A stretch of 49,703 bases of DNA from an uncultured Collinsella sp. (GCA_938045085.1 CALINZ010000197.1:1-49703), one strand, 5' to 3'. Positions 16,512 through 25,075 are shown, numbered from the stretch's first letter. Notes: generated by a model not told the origin, from the letters alone. Made by a program: numbers and translations.

Positions 16512-17495
16512 TTAGTTCACTTCGACGGGTTTGGCGCCGGGATAGCGCTCCTCAAAGTCTAGGCGGTACTTATTGTCATTGGTGCCCGCCACGTTGTCGC
16601 GCGACAGCGGCGCCACGATCTCGTTCTTATGGTCCGCGGGCTTTGCGTACTTTAAGCTGATCTCCCAGGCATCGCAGATCGCATCGATGCGGTGATCCAG
16701 GTCGTCGTACAGAGCAATGATGTCCTTCCACGAGCTGTAGTTCTTAGAGCTTGTGGGGACGTCCAGGTCCTCGACGATATCGTAGTACTGCTCGATGGTG
16801 TCTTCCGTGCGCTCGGCGACGTCGGCGAGATTTTGACGGGCGGTACGGTCCTCTTCCAGATAACCGCCATTGAACGCCTCTGCGCAGGCACGGACCTGGT
16901 TATCGAGATCTTCGAGCAGGTCGTAGTATTCGCTCAGGCGACGGTAGAGGTTTTGCTCGGAGAGGGTCGCCTGGCTGCCATCCTCGTCATCATCGTCGTC
17001 ATCGTCAAAAAGGCTATTGGGGTCGTCGAGAGGCTTGAGGTCATCATCGTCAACATCATGGTGCAGCTTAGTAATCTCGGCAGTCGTTTGCGTGGCGGCG
17101 TTGTCGAAAGGCTTGATCACAAAAAAGATGACCAAGGCGATGATAATTGCCACGAGCACAACGATAACGGCGATAAGCGCCTTGGTGCTGCTCTTTTTGG
17201 CGGCGGGGGCCTGCGGTGAATCAGGCGCGTACGTAGATGCCGGTTGCTGTTGGGGCGGGGTGTCCGCGACGGGTATGCGCTGCGTCGTTTCGACCGCTGC
17301 GGGGCTGGCGGCGGGGTCGGGGCGATAGGCGAGGGGGTCGTCCGGCTTAGCTTGCGGCGTATCGAGGAAGCCGGTCTGCTCAAACGCGGGTTGGCCATTG
17401 CTTGCGGTTGTCTGCTCAACGGGTGCACCGCATGAGGTGCAGAACTTGGCATCATCTGCAAGAAGTTTGCCGCACGAGGCGCAATACCGAGACAT
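16512..17495 (-). CDS. zinc-ribbon membrane protein of unknown function
   Basis: A 327-residue protein starting at 17495 after AAAGGAG. An N-terminal double zinc ribbon (Cys-x2-Cys ... Cys-x2-Cys within the first 25 residues) is followed by a Pro/Gln/Ala-rich linker, one membrane helix (about 105-127, ALIAVIVVLVAIIIALVIFF), a run of aspartates (near 145-170) and an extracytoplasmic helical domain. This resembles the zinc-ribbon-plus-membrane-anchor proteins common in Gram-positive bacteria. The role is unknown, and it has no obvious operon partner. Confidence 0.8.
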   Translation of the reverse strand: MSRYCASCGKLLADDAKFCTSCGAPVEQTTASNGQPAFEQTGFLDTPQAKPDDPLAYRPDPAASPAAVETTQRIPVADTPPQQQPASTYAPDSPQAPAAKKSSTKALIAVIVVLVAIIIALVIFFVIKPFDNAATQTTAEITKLHHDVDDDDLKPLDDPNSLFDDDDDDDEDGSQATLSEQNLYRRLSEYYDLLEDLDNQVRACAEAFNGGYLEEDRTARQNLADVAERTEDTIEQYYDIVEDLDVPTSSKNYSSWKDIIALYDDLDHRIDAICDAWEISLKYAKPADHKNEIVAPLSRDNVAGTNDNKYRLDFEERYPGAKPVEVN

Positions 17496-17563
17496 TGCCA
17501 CTCCTTTCGCCACATTTCAATGCAATACGACGATTATACCCAGCGTCCAAAATTCCCCATCAT

Positions 17564-17632
17564 AAGTTGCGGTGAAATAGGGACTGTTTGGCGGTCTCAG
17601 AGCTTCAATCAGTCCCTATTTCACCGCAACTT
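17564..17632. repeat. 23-bp perfect inverted repeat upstream of tmk
   Basis: The 23-nt arm at 17564-17586 (starts AAGTTGCGGTGAAATAGG, ends GGACTG) is perfectly inverted at 17610-17632, with a 23-nt loop. It carries the GGGAC/GTCCC core also seen in the 16.4-kb repeat. No T-run follows it. Confidence 0.75.
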
Positions 17633-17736
17633 TGGAAAGGCACCTTTAGCCATTGGGGACGCACCGAGCACTGGGGTATCATGGCTTGGTTGATATATAT
17701 CTGCATTTACGCGCCTTGTAGGAAGGGGCTGCGCCC

Positions 17737-18420
17737 ATGGCTTTTGAGCCCGCTCAACATAGCTTTATCACGCTCGAGGGCGTCGATGGCGCCGGCAAGT
17801 CCACGCAGGCGCGCCTGCTTGCCCGCGCTCTTGAACTCGCTGGCTACCAGGTTGTGAGCCTGCGCGAGCCGGGCGGTACCGCCATCAGCGAAAAGATCCG
17901 TGCTCTGCTGCTCGACCCCGCCAATACAGCGATGGGCGACACCTGCGAGTTGTTGCTCTACGAGGCGGCGCGCGCTCAGTTGGTGCACGAGGTCATAGCT
18001 CCCGCCCTCGCGGCCGGCAAGGTGGTCCTGTGCGACCGCTTCTACGATTCCACGACCTGCTACCAGGCATTTGCCGACGGCCTCGATCGCCAGATAGTGT
18101 GCGATGCCAATAACCTGGCCGTCGCGGGAACACACCCGGCGCTCACGCTCGTCTACCACATCACGCCCGAGCAGGCGGCGCTACGCATGGCAGCCCGTGG
18201 CGCGGCAGATCGCATGGAGGCAAAAGGCATGACATTCCAGGAGCGTGTTTACCAGGGATTTTGCGCCATTGCTGCCGAGGAGCCAAACCGCGTAAAGCTC
18301 ATCGACGCCACTGCGACCGTCGAGGAAGTCTTCGAGAAGACGGTCGAGCAGATTCGCGCGTACGGTCTCGTCATTTCGCAAGATGCTGTCGCCGCCGCGC
18401 TTGCCAAGGAGGCCGAGTAA
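17737..18420 (+). CDS. tmk: thymidylate kinase
   Basis: A 227-residue P-loop kinase that converts dTMP to dTDP for DNA synthesis. The P-loop is GVDGAGKST (about residues 15-23), the DR(F/Y) motif is CDRFYDST, and the LID region contains AADRMEAKG. GGAAGGGG lies upstream of the ATG. It is followed at one base distance by holB, whose ribosome site is inside the tmk 3' end. Confidence 0.95.
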   Translation: MAFEPAQHSFITLEGVDGAGKSTQARLLARALELAGYQVVSLREPGGTAISEKIRALLLDPANTAMGDTCELLLYEAARAQLVHEVIAPALAAGKVVLCDRFYDSTTCYQAFADGLDRQIVCDANNLAVAGTHPALTLVYHITPEQAALRMAARGAADRMEAKGMTFQERVYQGFCAIAAEEPNRVKLIDATATVEEVFEKTVEQIRAYGLVISQDAVAAALAKEAE

Positions 18421-18421
18421 C

Positions 18422-19549
18422 ATGGCCCCCGCTCAGGCAAGCCTGCTGGCCAAGCTCGACACCCAAGAGCGCGTTCGCGATTTTTTGACCAACGCCGTCG
18501 CCAGCGGCCGCGCATCGCACGCCTACCTGTTTTTGGGCGCTCCCGGTGCCGGCAAGCTCGATGCCGCATGGGCGCTCGCCCAGGCCTTCCTGTGCGAGCA
18601 GGACGGCTGCGGAGCATGCGACAGCTGCGTACGCGTTGCTCGGCATACGCATCCTGACGTGCACTATTACACGCCCGAGAGCGCCACAGGCTACCTCATT
18701 GCCCAGACCCGCGAGCTGCTCGATGACGTGCCGCTGGCGCCCATCCGTGCCAAGGCCAAGGTCTACATCATCGATCGTGCCGAGCAACTGCGCGCTAACA
18801 CCGCCAACGCGCTGCTCAAGACACTCGAGGAGCCGCCCGAGGGCGTTATGTTCATCTTGTTGGGCACCTCGGCAGACGTGATGTTGCCCACCATCGTGAG
18901 CCGCTGTCAGTGCGTGCCGTTTCGGCTGGTGTCGCCCACCGTGGCCGCGCAGGCCGTGAGCCGCGCGACGGGTCAGGATCTCGCGCGTTGCCGCATGGCG
19001 GTCGCCGTGGCGGGAAGCCCCACACGCGGCATCGAGTTCCTTAAGAGTGCCGAGCGCCAGGATGCTCGCCGCCAAATGGTCCGCGCCATCGATTCGCTCA
19101 TCGCTGCCGACGAGGCTGATGTGCTCAGCCGCGCCAAGTCGCTCATCGTCGCCGTTAAGGCGCCGCTCGCCGAGGTCAAGTCCACACAGGAAAAGGTGCT
19201 CGAGCAAAACGCCGACTACCTGTCGCGTGGAGCATTGAAGCAGCTTGAGGACCGCAACAAGCGCGAACTCAACGCGCGCGAGCGTTCGGGTATCATGGAA
19301 GCGCTGGCGAGCGCGCGGACGCTCATGCGCGACGTGCTGCTGACACTTCAGGACGAGGCGGCCGACGTCGTGAACGAAGACGTGCGCGACACGATCGGGC
19401 GGCTTGCCGCCGCGACGAATGTTGCGGGTGCCACCCGGGCGCTCGAGGCGGTCGCGACCGCCGAGCGCAACATCGCCAGAAACGTTACTCCCCAGCTGGC
19501 CATCGAGGTCATGCTGTTCGATATCAGGAAGGCACTGAAATGCCGTTAG
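18422..19549 (+). CDS. holB: DNA polymerase III delta' subunit
   Basis: A 375-residue AAA+ clamp-loader subunit. It has the four-cysteine zinc site (the CEQDGCGACDSC block, near residues 58-69) and the SRC motif in IVSRCQC. The P-loop reads GAPGAGKL, with Leu in place of Thr/Ser, in keeping with delta' being non-catalytic. The ATG at 18422 has AAGGAGG upstream; a longer reading into tmk is unlikely. It overlaps the next gene by 10 bp. Confidence 0.9.
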   Translation: MAPAQASLLAKLDTQERVRDFLTNAVASGRASHAYLFLGAPGAGKLDAAWALAQAFLCEQDGCGACDSCVRVARHTHPDVHYYTPESATGYLIAQTRELLDDVPLAPIRAKAKVYIIDRAEQLRANTANALLKTLEEPPEGVMFILLGTSADVMLPTIVSRCQCVPFRLVSPTVAAQAVSRATGQDLARCRMAVAVAGSPTRGIEFLKSAERQDARRQMVRAIDSLIAADEADVLSRAKSLIVAVKAPLAEVKSTQEKVLEQNADYLSRGALKQLEDRNKRELNARERSGIMEALASARTLMRDVLLTLQDEAADVVNEDVRDTIGRLAAATNVAGATRALEAVATAERNIARNVTPQLAIEVMLFDIRKALKCR

Positions 19550-21234
19550 TCGTACCCGTTAAGTTTACCTACGCCTCGCGCGACCTGTGGTTTGATCCGC
19601 AGGATCTGGATATCCTCGAGGCCGATTATGCCATTTGCTCCACCGAGCGCGGAACCGAGATCGGCCTGGTCACGGCCGATCCCTTCGAGGTGCCGCAAGA
19701 TGAGATCGGCCAGCCGCTCAAGCCCGTGCTGCGCGTGGCGAGCGACATCGACCTGCAGCTTGCCGACGACCTGGCCATCCAGGGCGACGAGGCCATGGTC
19801 GATTTCCGTCGTCTGGTCAAAGAGCTCGACCTCGAGATGAAGCCGGTCGGCGTCGAGTACCTGTTTGGCGGCGAGAAGGCTGTGTTCTACTTCGCGGCCG
19901 AGGAGCGCGTCGATTTCCGTCAGCTCGTCAAGGACCTGTCCTCGACGCTGCACATTCGCGTCGACATGCGCCAGATCGGCGTGCGCGACGAGACCCGCCT
20001 GGTGGGCGGCTATGCCCAGTGCGGCCAGGAGCTCTGCTGCACGCGCTTTGGCGGACAGTTTGAGCCGGTTTCGATCCGCATGGCAAAGGAGCAGGACCTG
20101 CCGCTCAACTCGTCCAAGATTAGTGGCGTCTGCGGCCGCCTGATGTGCTGCCTGCGCTACGAGTTCGAGGCGTACAAGGACTTTAAGAGCCGCGCGCCCA
20201 AAAAGAAGACGCTTATCGATACGCCGCTTGGCAAGGCGCGCATCCAGGAATATGACACGCCGCGTGAGCAGCTGGTGCTGCGCCTGGAGAACGGCAAAGT
20301 CTTTAAGGTCAACCTGGCCGATATGACGTGCTCGGAGGGTTGCAAAAAGAAGGCCGCCGAGCAGGGCTGCAACTGCCGCCCCGACTGCGTGACGCGCGAC
20401 GTGCTCGAGCGCATCGAGTCGCCCGAGATGCGTCTGGCGCTCATGGAACTCGATCGCGAAAACGGCGTCGACGTGGGCGATGGCCTGTCGAGCGCCGATC
20501 GTCTGGCCGGCACATCGATGCCCAAGCGCCGTCGTCGCGATGCCGAATCCGATGCTCGCACCGCTCAGGGCCAGGGCGAGGGCCGTGGCCGTGGAAAGGG
20601 CCGCGGCAAGGCCGAGGCGCCCGAGACCGAGGGAGCAGCCGATGGCCGTCGCCGCCGCAAGCGCACGGCGTCCGTCGACAATGGCGAGGCCGCGGGTAAG
20701 AACGCTTCCCGCGAGCGCGAGGCTCAGCAGCCCCAGCAGCAAAATCGCGGCGGTGGCATGAACCCCACGCGCCGTCGTCGCCGTCACCTGTCGAGCGAGG
20801 AGCGCGAGGACGCCTTCCGCGCCGCAGCTGCTCGCGAGGCCGGTGCCGCTCCCAAGGGCGCCTCGGCCTCCGACGCGCCTGCCGACAAGGCTGGCAAGCC
20901 GCGTGGCGAGGAGGAGCGCGCGTCACGTCCGCGTCGTCGCCATTCCTCGGGCGCGCAGCAGAAACCCTCGATTCCTTCTGTGGCCGATCAGGTTTCGGAT
21001 GGCGAAGTCAAGGTCACGCGCCGTCGCCCCGGCGATGGCGGAGGAGCTGCCGCCAAGGCTTCGCACGGCGGCGCTCGCGACGAGTGCGAACCGCGTGAGA
21101 ATCGCGGTGGCGAGGGCTCGACCGACCAGGGTCAAAAGCGTCGCCGTCGCCGTCGCTCCCGCAAGCCGCGCCAGGACGGCGGCGAAGGCTCGACCCGCAC
21201 CTCGTCCGCACCGCAACCGCCTACCGGCGAATAG
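19540..21234 (+). CDS. ricT: RicT/YaaT (PSP1-domain) protein with a long Arg-rich tail
   Basis: A 564-residue protein. Residues 1-about 300 match the PSP1 family: CGQELCCTRF and GVCGRLMCCLRYE hold the conserved cysteines that, in the B. subtilis Ric complex, bind Fe-S clusters and support RNase Y-dependent mRNA maturation. The remaining 260 residues are disordered and strongly basic (KRRRRD, GRGRGKGRGK, RRRRRHLSS, KRRRRRRSRKPR), which is not part of the usual 275-residue protein and could bind RNA. AGGAAGG precedes the ATG; the gene overlaps holB. The tmk-holB-ricT order is conserved in Gram-positive bacteria. Confidence 0.9.
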   Translation: MPLVVPVKFTYASRDLWFDPQDLDILEADYAICSTERGTEIGLVTADPFEVPQDEIGQPLKPVLRVASDIDLQLADDLAIQGDEAMVDFRRLVKELDLEMKPVGVEYLFGGEKAVFYFAAEERVDFRQLVKDLSSTLHIRVDMRQIGVRDETRLVGGYAQCGQELCCTRFGGQFEPVSIRMAKEQDLPLNSSKISGVCGRLMCCLRYEFEAYKDFKSRAPKKKTLIDTPLGKARIQEYDTPREQLVLRLENGKVFKVNLADMTCSEGCKKKAAEQGCNCRPDCVTRDVLERIESPEMRLALMELDRENGVDVGDGLSSADRLAGTSMPKRRRRDAESDARTAQGQGEGRGRGKGRGKAEAPETEGAADGRRRRKRTASVDNGEAAGKNASREREAQQPQQQNRGGGMNPTRRRRRHLSSEEREDAFRAAAAREAGAAPKGASASDAPADKAGKPRGEEERASRPRRRHSSGAQQKPSIPSVADQVSDGEVKVTRRRPGDGGGAAAKASHGGARDECEPRENRGGEGSTDQGQKRRRRRRSRKPRQDGGEGSTRTSSAPQPPTGE

Positions 21235-21296
21235 CGCCCGTAAACGGATGCAACCTGTCTGACCCCAGCACCTCTGGGTATCATGGCTCTACACCG

Positions 21297-21332
21297 ACAA
21301 CCCTCCCTTCGCCTTCGCGTAGGGAGGGTTGT
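21297..21332 (+). promoter_or_regulatory. hairpin that covers the comF ribosome-binding site
   Basis: ACAACCCTCCCT (21297-21308) pairs perfectly with AGGGAGGGTTGT (21321-21332). The 3' arm contains GGGAGGG, the only good ribosome site for the ATG at 21336. No T-run follows, so it is unlikely to be a terminator. It could keep comF translation low or conditional. Confidence 0.6.
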
Positions 21333-21335
21333 GTC

Positions 21336-22142
21336 ATGAAGAGACATCTGAACGTATTGACTCGCTTGCAGGGCGCAGGTGTCCTACCGTTTGCGGACGA
21401 ATTGCTACCGCTTGCCGAGCACGTGACATACGAGGCGCTCGAGGCGTTGTCGCCCACGCGATGCGCCGGCTGCGAGCGCTCCGGTGCGCTGATCTGCCAG
21501 GATTGTCTGGCATCGCTCGCGCTCATCGACCCGTGCCATAGCTGCATCCGATGTGGTGCCCCGTTTGGGGATTTGCTGTGCACCGAGTGCTCGGTCGAGG
21601 GCGCGTCTTCGGCAATGGCCGAGGCGCTCGATCGCTGTCTGGCGTGTGCCGTCTACGCACATCCGCTGCCGCGCATCATCAAGGCGTACAAGGATGCGGG
21701 CGAGCGCCGTCTGGCACCGTATCTGGCGGAGCTATTCTACGACACCGTCTTGCATGCCCAGGCGGCAGCCCCCGATCGCTACGGCGGTGTGCTGTCCGGT
21801 GCGGACGCGGTGGTGTTTGTGCCCGCGACTGCGGCGGCGTTTCGGCGGCGTGGATTCGACCATATGGAAGCAATTGCGCGCTCGTTTTGCGATCTTTCGG
21901 GTGTCCCGTTGCTGGACGCCCTGGTCAAATACGGTCATGGTGACCAGCGAGAGCTCGGCCGCGATGAGCGCCGGGAGCATGCCCGGGGCGTGTACGAGAC
22001 GGTCGAGGATGTGCGCGGCCGCCGTCTGCTGCTCATCGATGATGTCATTACCACGGGCGCGACCATGGCAGCGGCCTCGGCGGAGCTCAAACGTGCCGGT
22101 GCCGCGGCCGTCGATGGCCTCGCTATCGCACGCGTTTGGTAG
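21336..22142 (+). CDS. ComF-family phosphoribosyltransferase
   Basis: A 268-residue protein. An N-terminal cysteine cluster (CAGC, CQDC, CIRCG, CTEC between about residues 43 and 88) probably binds zinc. The C-terminal phosphoribosyltransferase domain has RRRGFDHME and the PRPP loop LLIDDVITTGAT (near 232). In the competence system ComF assists handling of incoming single-stranded DNA. No other com gene is present here. Start follows a sequestered ribosome site. Confidence 0.9.
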   Translation: MKRHLNVLTRLQGAGVLPFADELLPLAEHVTYEALEALSPTRCAGCERSGALICQDCLASLALIDPCHSCIRCGAPFGDLLCTECSVEGASSAMAEALDRCLACAVYAHPLPRIIKAYKDAGERRLAPYLAELFYDTVLHAQAAAPDRYGGVLSGADAVVFVPATAAAFRRRGFDHMEAIARSFCDLSGVPLLDALVKYGHGDQRELGRDERREHARGVYETVEDVRGRRLLLIDDVITTGATMAAASAELKRAGAAAVDGLAIARVW

Positions 22143-22152
22143 GGGTGGTTTT

Positions 22153-23265
22153 GTGGCAGTGAAGATAGCGCGACGCATCGAGCCGACAAGCGAGCAACTG
22201 GCGGCCTCTGTAATCCTGACTGGCGCCTCGGCGCTGCGCATGATGCGCGCCGAGCGCCGACAAATGGGTTACATCAGTTGGAGGGACCTCGCTCCCGATG
22301 AAGAGTGCCGTGTGCTGCGCGCATCGTCGCCCTCGGCCGAGGACATCTATCTTTCCGATTTGGTGAGGATCGGGGTCGTGAGTGGCGAGGTTCAAGAAGA
22401 CCTGTGCCTACTGGTGGGGTCTGCAAAGCAGCGTCGCCGCATGCCTGGTGCAAGCTGGTCCGTTTGTTCTACAGGCCTGCCGGACGCTTCGATTTTGGAG
22501 GTGGAGCCGGGGGTGTACAGCTTGTCTCCCGAGGCCCTCTGTGCCGCCGTTGCGCGCGAAGTCGGCTGTATCCAGGCATTTGCCCTGGCCCAGGAGCTGT
22601 GCTCCAAGATTTCGCTGAGCGATCGCGGGCAGTATTTGCCTCCCTACAGCTCGCCTACCGTGAACAGGCTTGCAAAGGATAAGGACCAGCCGTCAGATGT
22701 GGGCTACTTTGAGGTAGAGCCAGTGCTGACGCCCGATCGCCTGGCAGATTACCTTGCGGCATGCAAGGGGAGCGCGGCCAAGCAGCTGCGGCGGCTGTGC
22801 CCCTTTCTGTCGGAAAACCTGCGCTCACCCATGGAATGCATCATGCTTGCCATGTTTTCGCTTCCGTTTTCCTATGGCGGATTTGCCTGCGGTCCCTTTA
22901 AGACCGACCACAAGATCGAGTTCAACGACCGAGCGCAGGCGATCTCGGGGATGCCGTATGCGGTTTGCGATGCCCATCAGGAAGCAGCCCGGTTTGACCT
23001 GGAATACAACGGTGAGCTGGGTCATTCCTCCCGGAGGGGACGTATCCATGATGAAAAACGCAACACGGGCTTGATTACTATGGGAATCGAGGTCGCGACG
23101 GTCAACAACGAAATGCTCCGCGACATGGAAGCGATGGAAGCGCTCGCATGGCGCATCCACCAGCGTATGGGTAAGCGATATCAGAATCGCGTAGAGGCTC
23201 GTCGAAAGAGGCAAGATGCTCTGCTGAATACGCTCCGAGCGTGCTTTGGGCTCAAGCCAGCGTAA
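22153..23265 (+). CDS. uncharacterised protein with a probable VSR/DUF559-like PD-(D/E)xK nuclease C-terminus
   Basis: A 370-residue protein of unknown role. The likely start is GTG at 22153 (AGGGGTGG upstream; GTG at 22159 is an alternative). The C-terminal block FDLEYNGELGHSS...IHDEKRNTGLITMGIEV has the pattern of VSR-fold nucleases: an acidic residue, E-Y-N/D-G, a conserved His, D-x-x-R and a small-residue strand. The first 250 residues contain no motif I recognise. Such proteins occur singly in actinobacteria, sometimes called AbiEi- or DUF559-like. It starts 10 bp after comF and is followed by a perfect 217-bp palindromic element. Confidence 0.65.
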   Translation: MAVKIARRIEPTSEQLAASVILTGASALRMMRAERRQMGYISWRDLAPDEECRVLRASSPSAEDIYLSDLVRIGVVSGEVQEDLCLLVGSAKQRRRMPGASWSVCSTGLPDASILEVEPGVYSLSPEALCAAVAREVGCIQAFALAQELCSKISLSDRGQYLPPYSSPTVNRLAKDKDQPSDVGYFEVEPVLTPDRLADYLAACKGSAAKQLRRLCPFLSENLRSPMECIMLAMFSLPFSYGGFACGPFKTDHKIEFNDRAQAISGMPYAVCDAHQEAARFDLEYNGELGHSSRRGRIHDEKRNTGLITMGIEVATVNNEMLRDMEAMEALAWRIHQRMGKRYQNRVEARRKRQDALLNTLRACFGLKPA

Positions 23266-23300
23266 AACTATGGCTTTATAGGGGGTCTGTTTATATGCTC

Positions 23301-23517
23301 TGTGCAAAAAACGGCAAATATGAGTACTGTTACTAGATTAGTGACAGCAAAAACAAAGAAACTTGGGCCGAAAATCTGGATTCAGCGAAGAGATAGTAAA
23401 CGAATGTGGAATATTTTGGCGCCAAGCAGGCTGTGCGGAACTCAAAAAGGGCTCGTGAGGCGGTAATACGCTGCTACTAAATTGGTGACAGTACTCATAT
23501 TTGCCGTTTTTTGCACA
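23301..23517. repeat. 217-bp element with 30-bp perfect terminal inverted repeats
   Basis: The 30-nt arm at 23301-23330 (begins TGTGCAAAAAACGGC, ends GAGTACTGT) is perfectly inverted at 23488-23517. Inside, next to each arm, TACTAGATTAGTGACAG (23331-23347) and TACTAAATTGGTGACAG (23475-23491) form a direct repeat. No coding frame is visible inside. It looks like a miniature inverted-repeat element. AT content is higher than in the flanking genes. Confidence 0.8.
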
Positions 23518-23537
23518 CGGCGCCCTGAGACGGGTGC

Positions 23538-23566
23538 CCCGGAGCTCCCCGTAGGGGAGCTCCGGG
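23538..23566. terminator. GC-rich hairpin, possible terminator
   Basis: CCCGGAGCTCCCC pairs perfectly with GGGGAGCTCCGGG around GTA. It lacks a T-run, so it may be a non-canonical terminator for the upstream gene. Confidence 0.45.
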
Positions 23567-23636
23567 CTTCATGGGGGCACGAATGGTCCGCTCCGACCTG
23601 CAAAATCTGTGCTCACGGTGCGAATGACGCCCCTAA

Positions 23637-23666
23637 CCTTAAACTTTAGCTTGAACTTAGCTATAA
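23637..23666 (+). promoter_or_regulatory. probable promoter of the lipoprotein gene
   Basis: A perfect TATAAT lies at 23661-23666, with TTAAAC 17 bp upstream. Transcription would begin near 23673, leaving an unusually long leader of about 340 nt before the chosen start at 24017. Confidence 0.55.
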
Positions 23667-24016
23667 TGCGCTACGTTCCTGCCAGGCTGTGGTTGCGGAC
23701 GGACGAAATGTCCATCCTAGTCCAAGACAGACGCGGTCAAAGGGATCCACGTAAGCGACCGCGTGCGCGCGGCGCGATCATGGCGCGTCCTAGATGTAAG
23801 CCGCACCGTCCGTTCTACTTTCTTTGGGGCAATACCGCCTCGCGGGCGAGCGGGCCAGTCGTGAAGGTGGCTGCGGCCTCCCGAGCAAACGCCCCGGTGC
23901 GCAAGTGTGGGGTCAAATACCAGGTCAGCTGGTGGGAACAACCCGATATTCCGTGCAGGGCACGGATCGTATACGACACAGAAGGCAGGGTAGTGGACAT
24001 GGTGAGGGGCAGCTTG

Positions 24017-25009
24017 ATGCATGCGGCTCGGTTAGGTGCTGGGACCGCGGTGGTCATTGCCGTTTTGGGCCTGAGTGGATGTGCGTTCAATCCACTGTCC
24101 ACGTTCACGACGCCCACGATCGACCAGATCGAGCGCGAGACCGTTACCCCCACGGTATCGGACGATGCCCTGGTCACGCCGGGAACCCTGACGGTCGCCC
24201 TCGATACTTCCGATGCCCCGCAAGCCATGCAGGATGCCGACGGAAACCTCACGGGCTATGCGGTCGATGCCGCTCGTGCCCTTGCATGCCGCATGGGTCT
24301 CAAAGTCGCCTTTGTCGATGCGTCCTCGGCCGATTCTGCGCTCAGCGATAAAAAGGCCGACATCTTTATTGGCGACGCCAGGTCTACGGACGGCGATATC
24401 AGCTCACTTGGCACCTGTCTGTACGACGCCCCCGCCGTATTCGGCAAGAGCAGTGACGGCGAGTCGCTGAGCGTTTCCACCGAAACGCTTAACACCGCTA
24501 CCCTGGGCGTTCAGACCTCCTCGGCCTCGCAGGAGGCGCTCGCCAAGCAAAGCATCACCGCCAACCAAAAGACCTTCTCCAACATCAATGAGTGCTTTGA
24601 GGCGCTCGAGTCGGGCGAGGTCGATTACGTGATCTGTGATTCCACGGCTGGTGGCTACCTCGCGCGTCTGATGAGCCAGATCTCCTATGTCGGTACGCTC
24701 GAGGCGCCCTCCACGCTTGGCGTCGCAGGCCTAAGCTCTAACGATGAGCTGTGCCGTGCCGCGAGCGATGCCCTCGATGGCATCACGGTCGATGGCACGC
24801 TCGAGGCAGTCCACTGCGTCTGGTACGGACAGATGCCCTATGACCTTACCGCCAAGACCGTTTCGGGGGCCAATGTGCAGGCATCCGACTCCACGTCCAA
24901 CGAGACCGAGTCCTCCGATGACGACGCCTCTGATAACAACGGCGACAGCCCGTCGTCTAGCCAGGAGGGCACCATCACCGACGATGACATCAACAAGCTC
25001 AATAGCTAG
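24017..25009 (+). CDS. solute-binding lipoprotein (extracellular family 3 type)
   Basis: A 330-residue secreted lipoprotein. The signal is an Arg, a hydrophobic stretch and the lipobox LSGC (Cys22), so it is anchored outside the membrane. The body resembles family 3 solute-binding proteins (GTLTVALDTSDAP...GYAVDAARALACRMGLKVAFV, later DYVICDSTAGGYLA). A Ser/Asp-rich tail ends the protein. GAGGGG precedes this ATG; an in-frame ATG at 23999 and an open frame back to 23609 exist but have poor ribosome sites. No permease or ATPase is adjacent, so its partner is unknown. Confidence 0.78.
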   Translation: MHAARLGAGTAVVIAVLGLSGCAFNPLSTFTTPTIDQIERETVTPTVSDDALVTPGTLTVALDTSDAPQAMQDADGNLTGYAVDAARALACRMGLKVAFVDASSADSALSDKKADIFIGDARSTDGDISSLGTCLYDAPAVFGKSSDGESLSVSTETLNTATLGVQTSSASQEALAKQSITANQKTFSNINECFEALESGEVDYVICDSTAGGYLARLMSQISYVGTLEAPSTLGVAGLSSNDELCRAASDALDGITVDGTLEAVHCVWYGQMPYDLTAKTVSGANVQASDSTSNETESSDDDASDNNGDSPSSSQEGTITDDDINKLNS

Positions 25010-25075
25010 TTATTGGTAGGGGTGGCGCCTGCCATACATTGAACGAGGCACTTCTTCACGGTTTCAACACGCATA

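Noticed and set aside
21553..22152. N-terminal extension of the nuclease-like protein through comF
   Set aside because: This part is a frame-shifted reading of comF; the real start is at GTG 22153 after AGGGGTGG.
23673..24000. Housekeeping RNA (SRP RNA, RNase P RNA or tmRNA) in the lipoprotein leader
   Set aside because: None of the conserved core sequences of these RNAs could be found.
23609..24016. Coding start far upstream of the lipoprotein signal peptide
   Set aside because: It would bury the lipobox after 136 residues and has no ribosome site; kept only as a possible leader.
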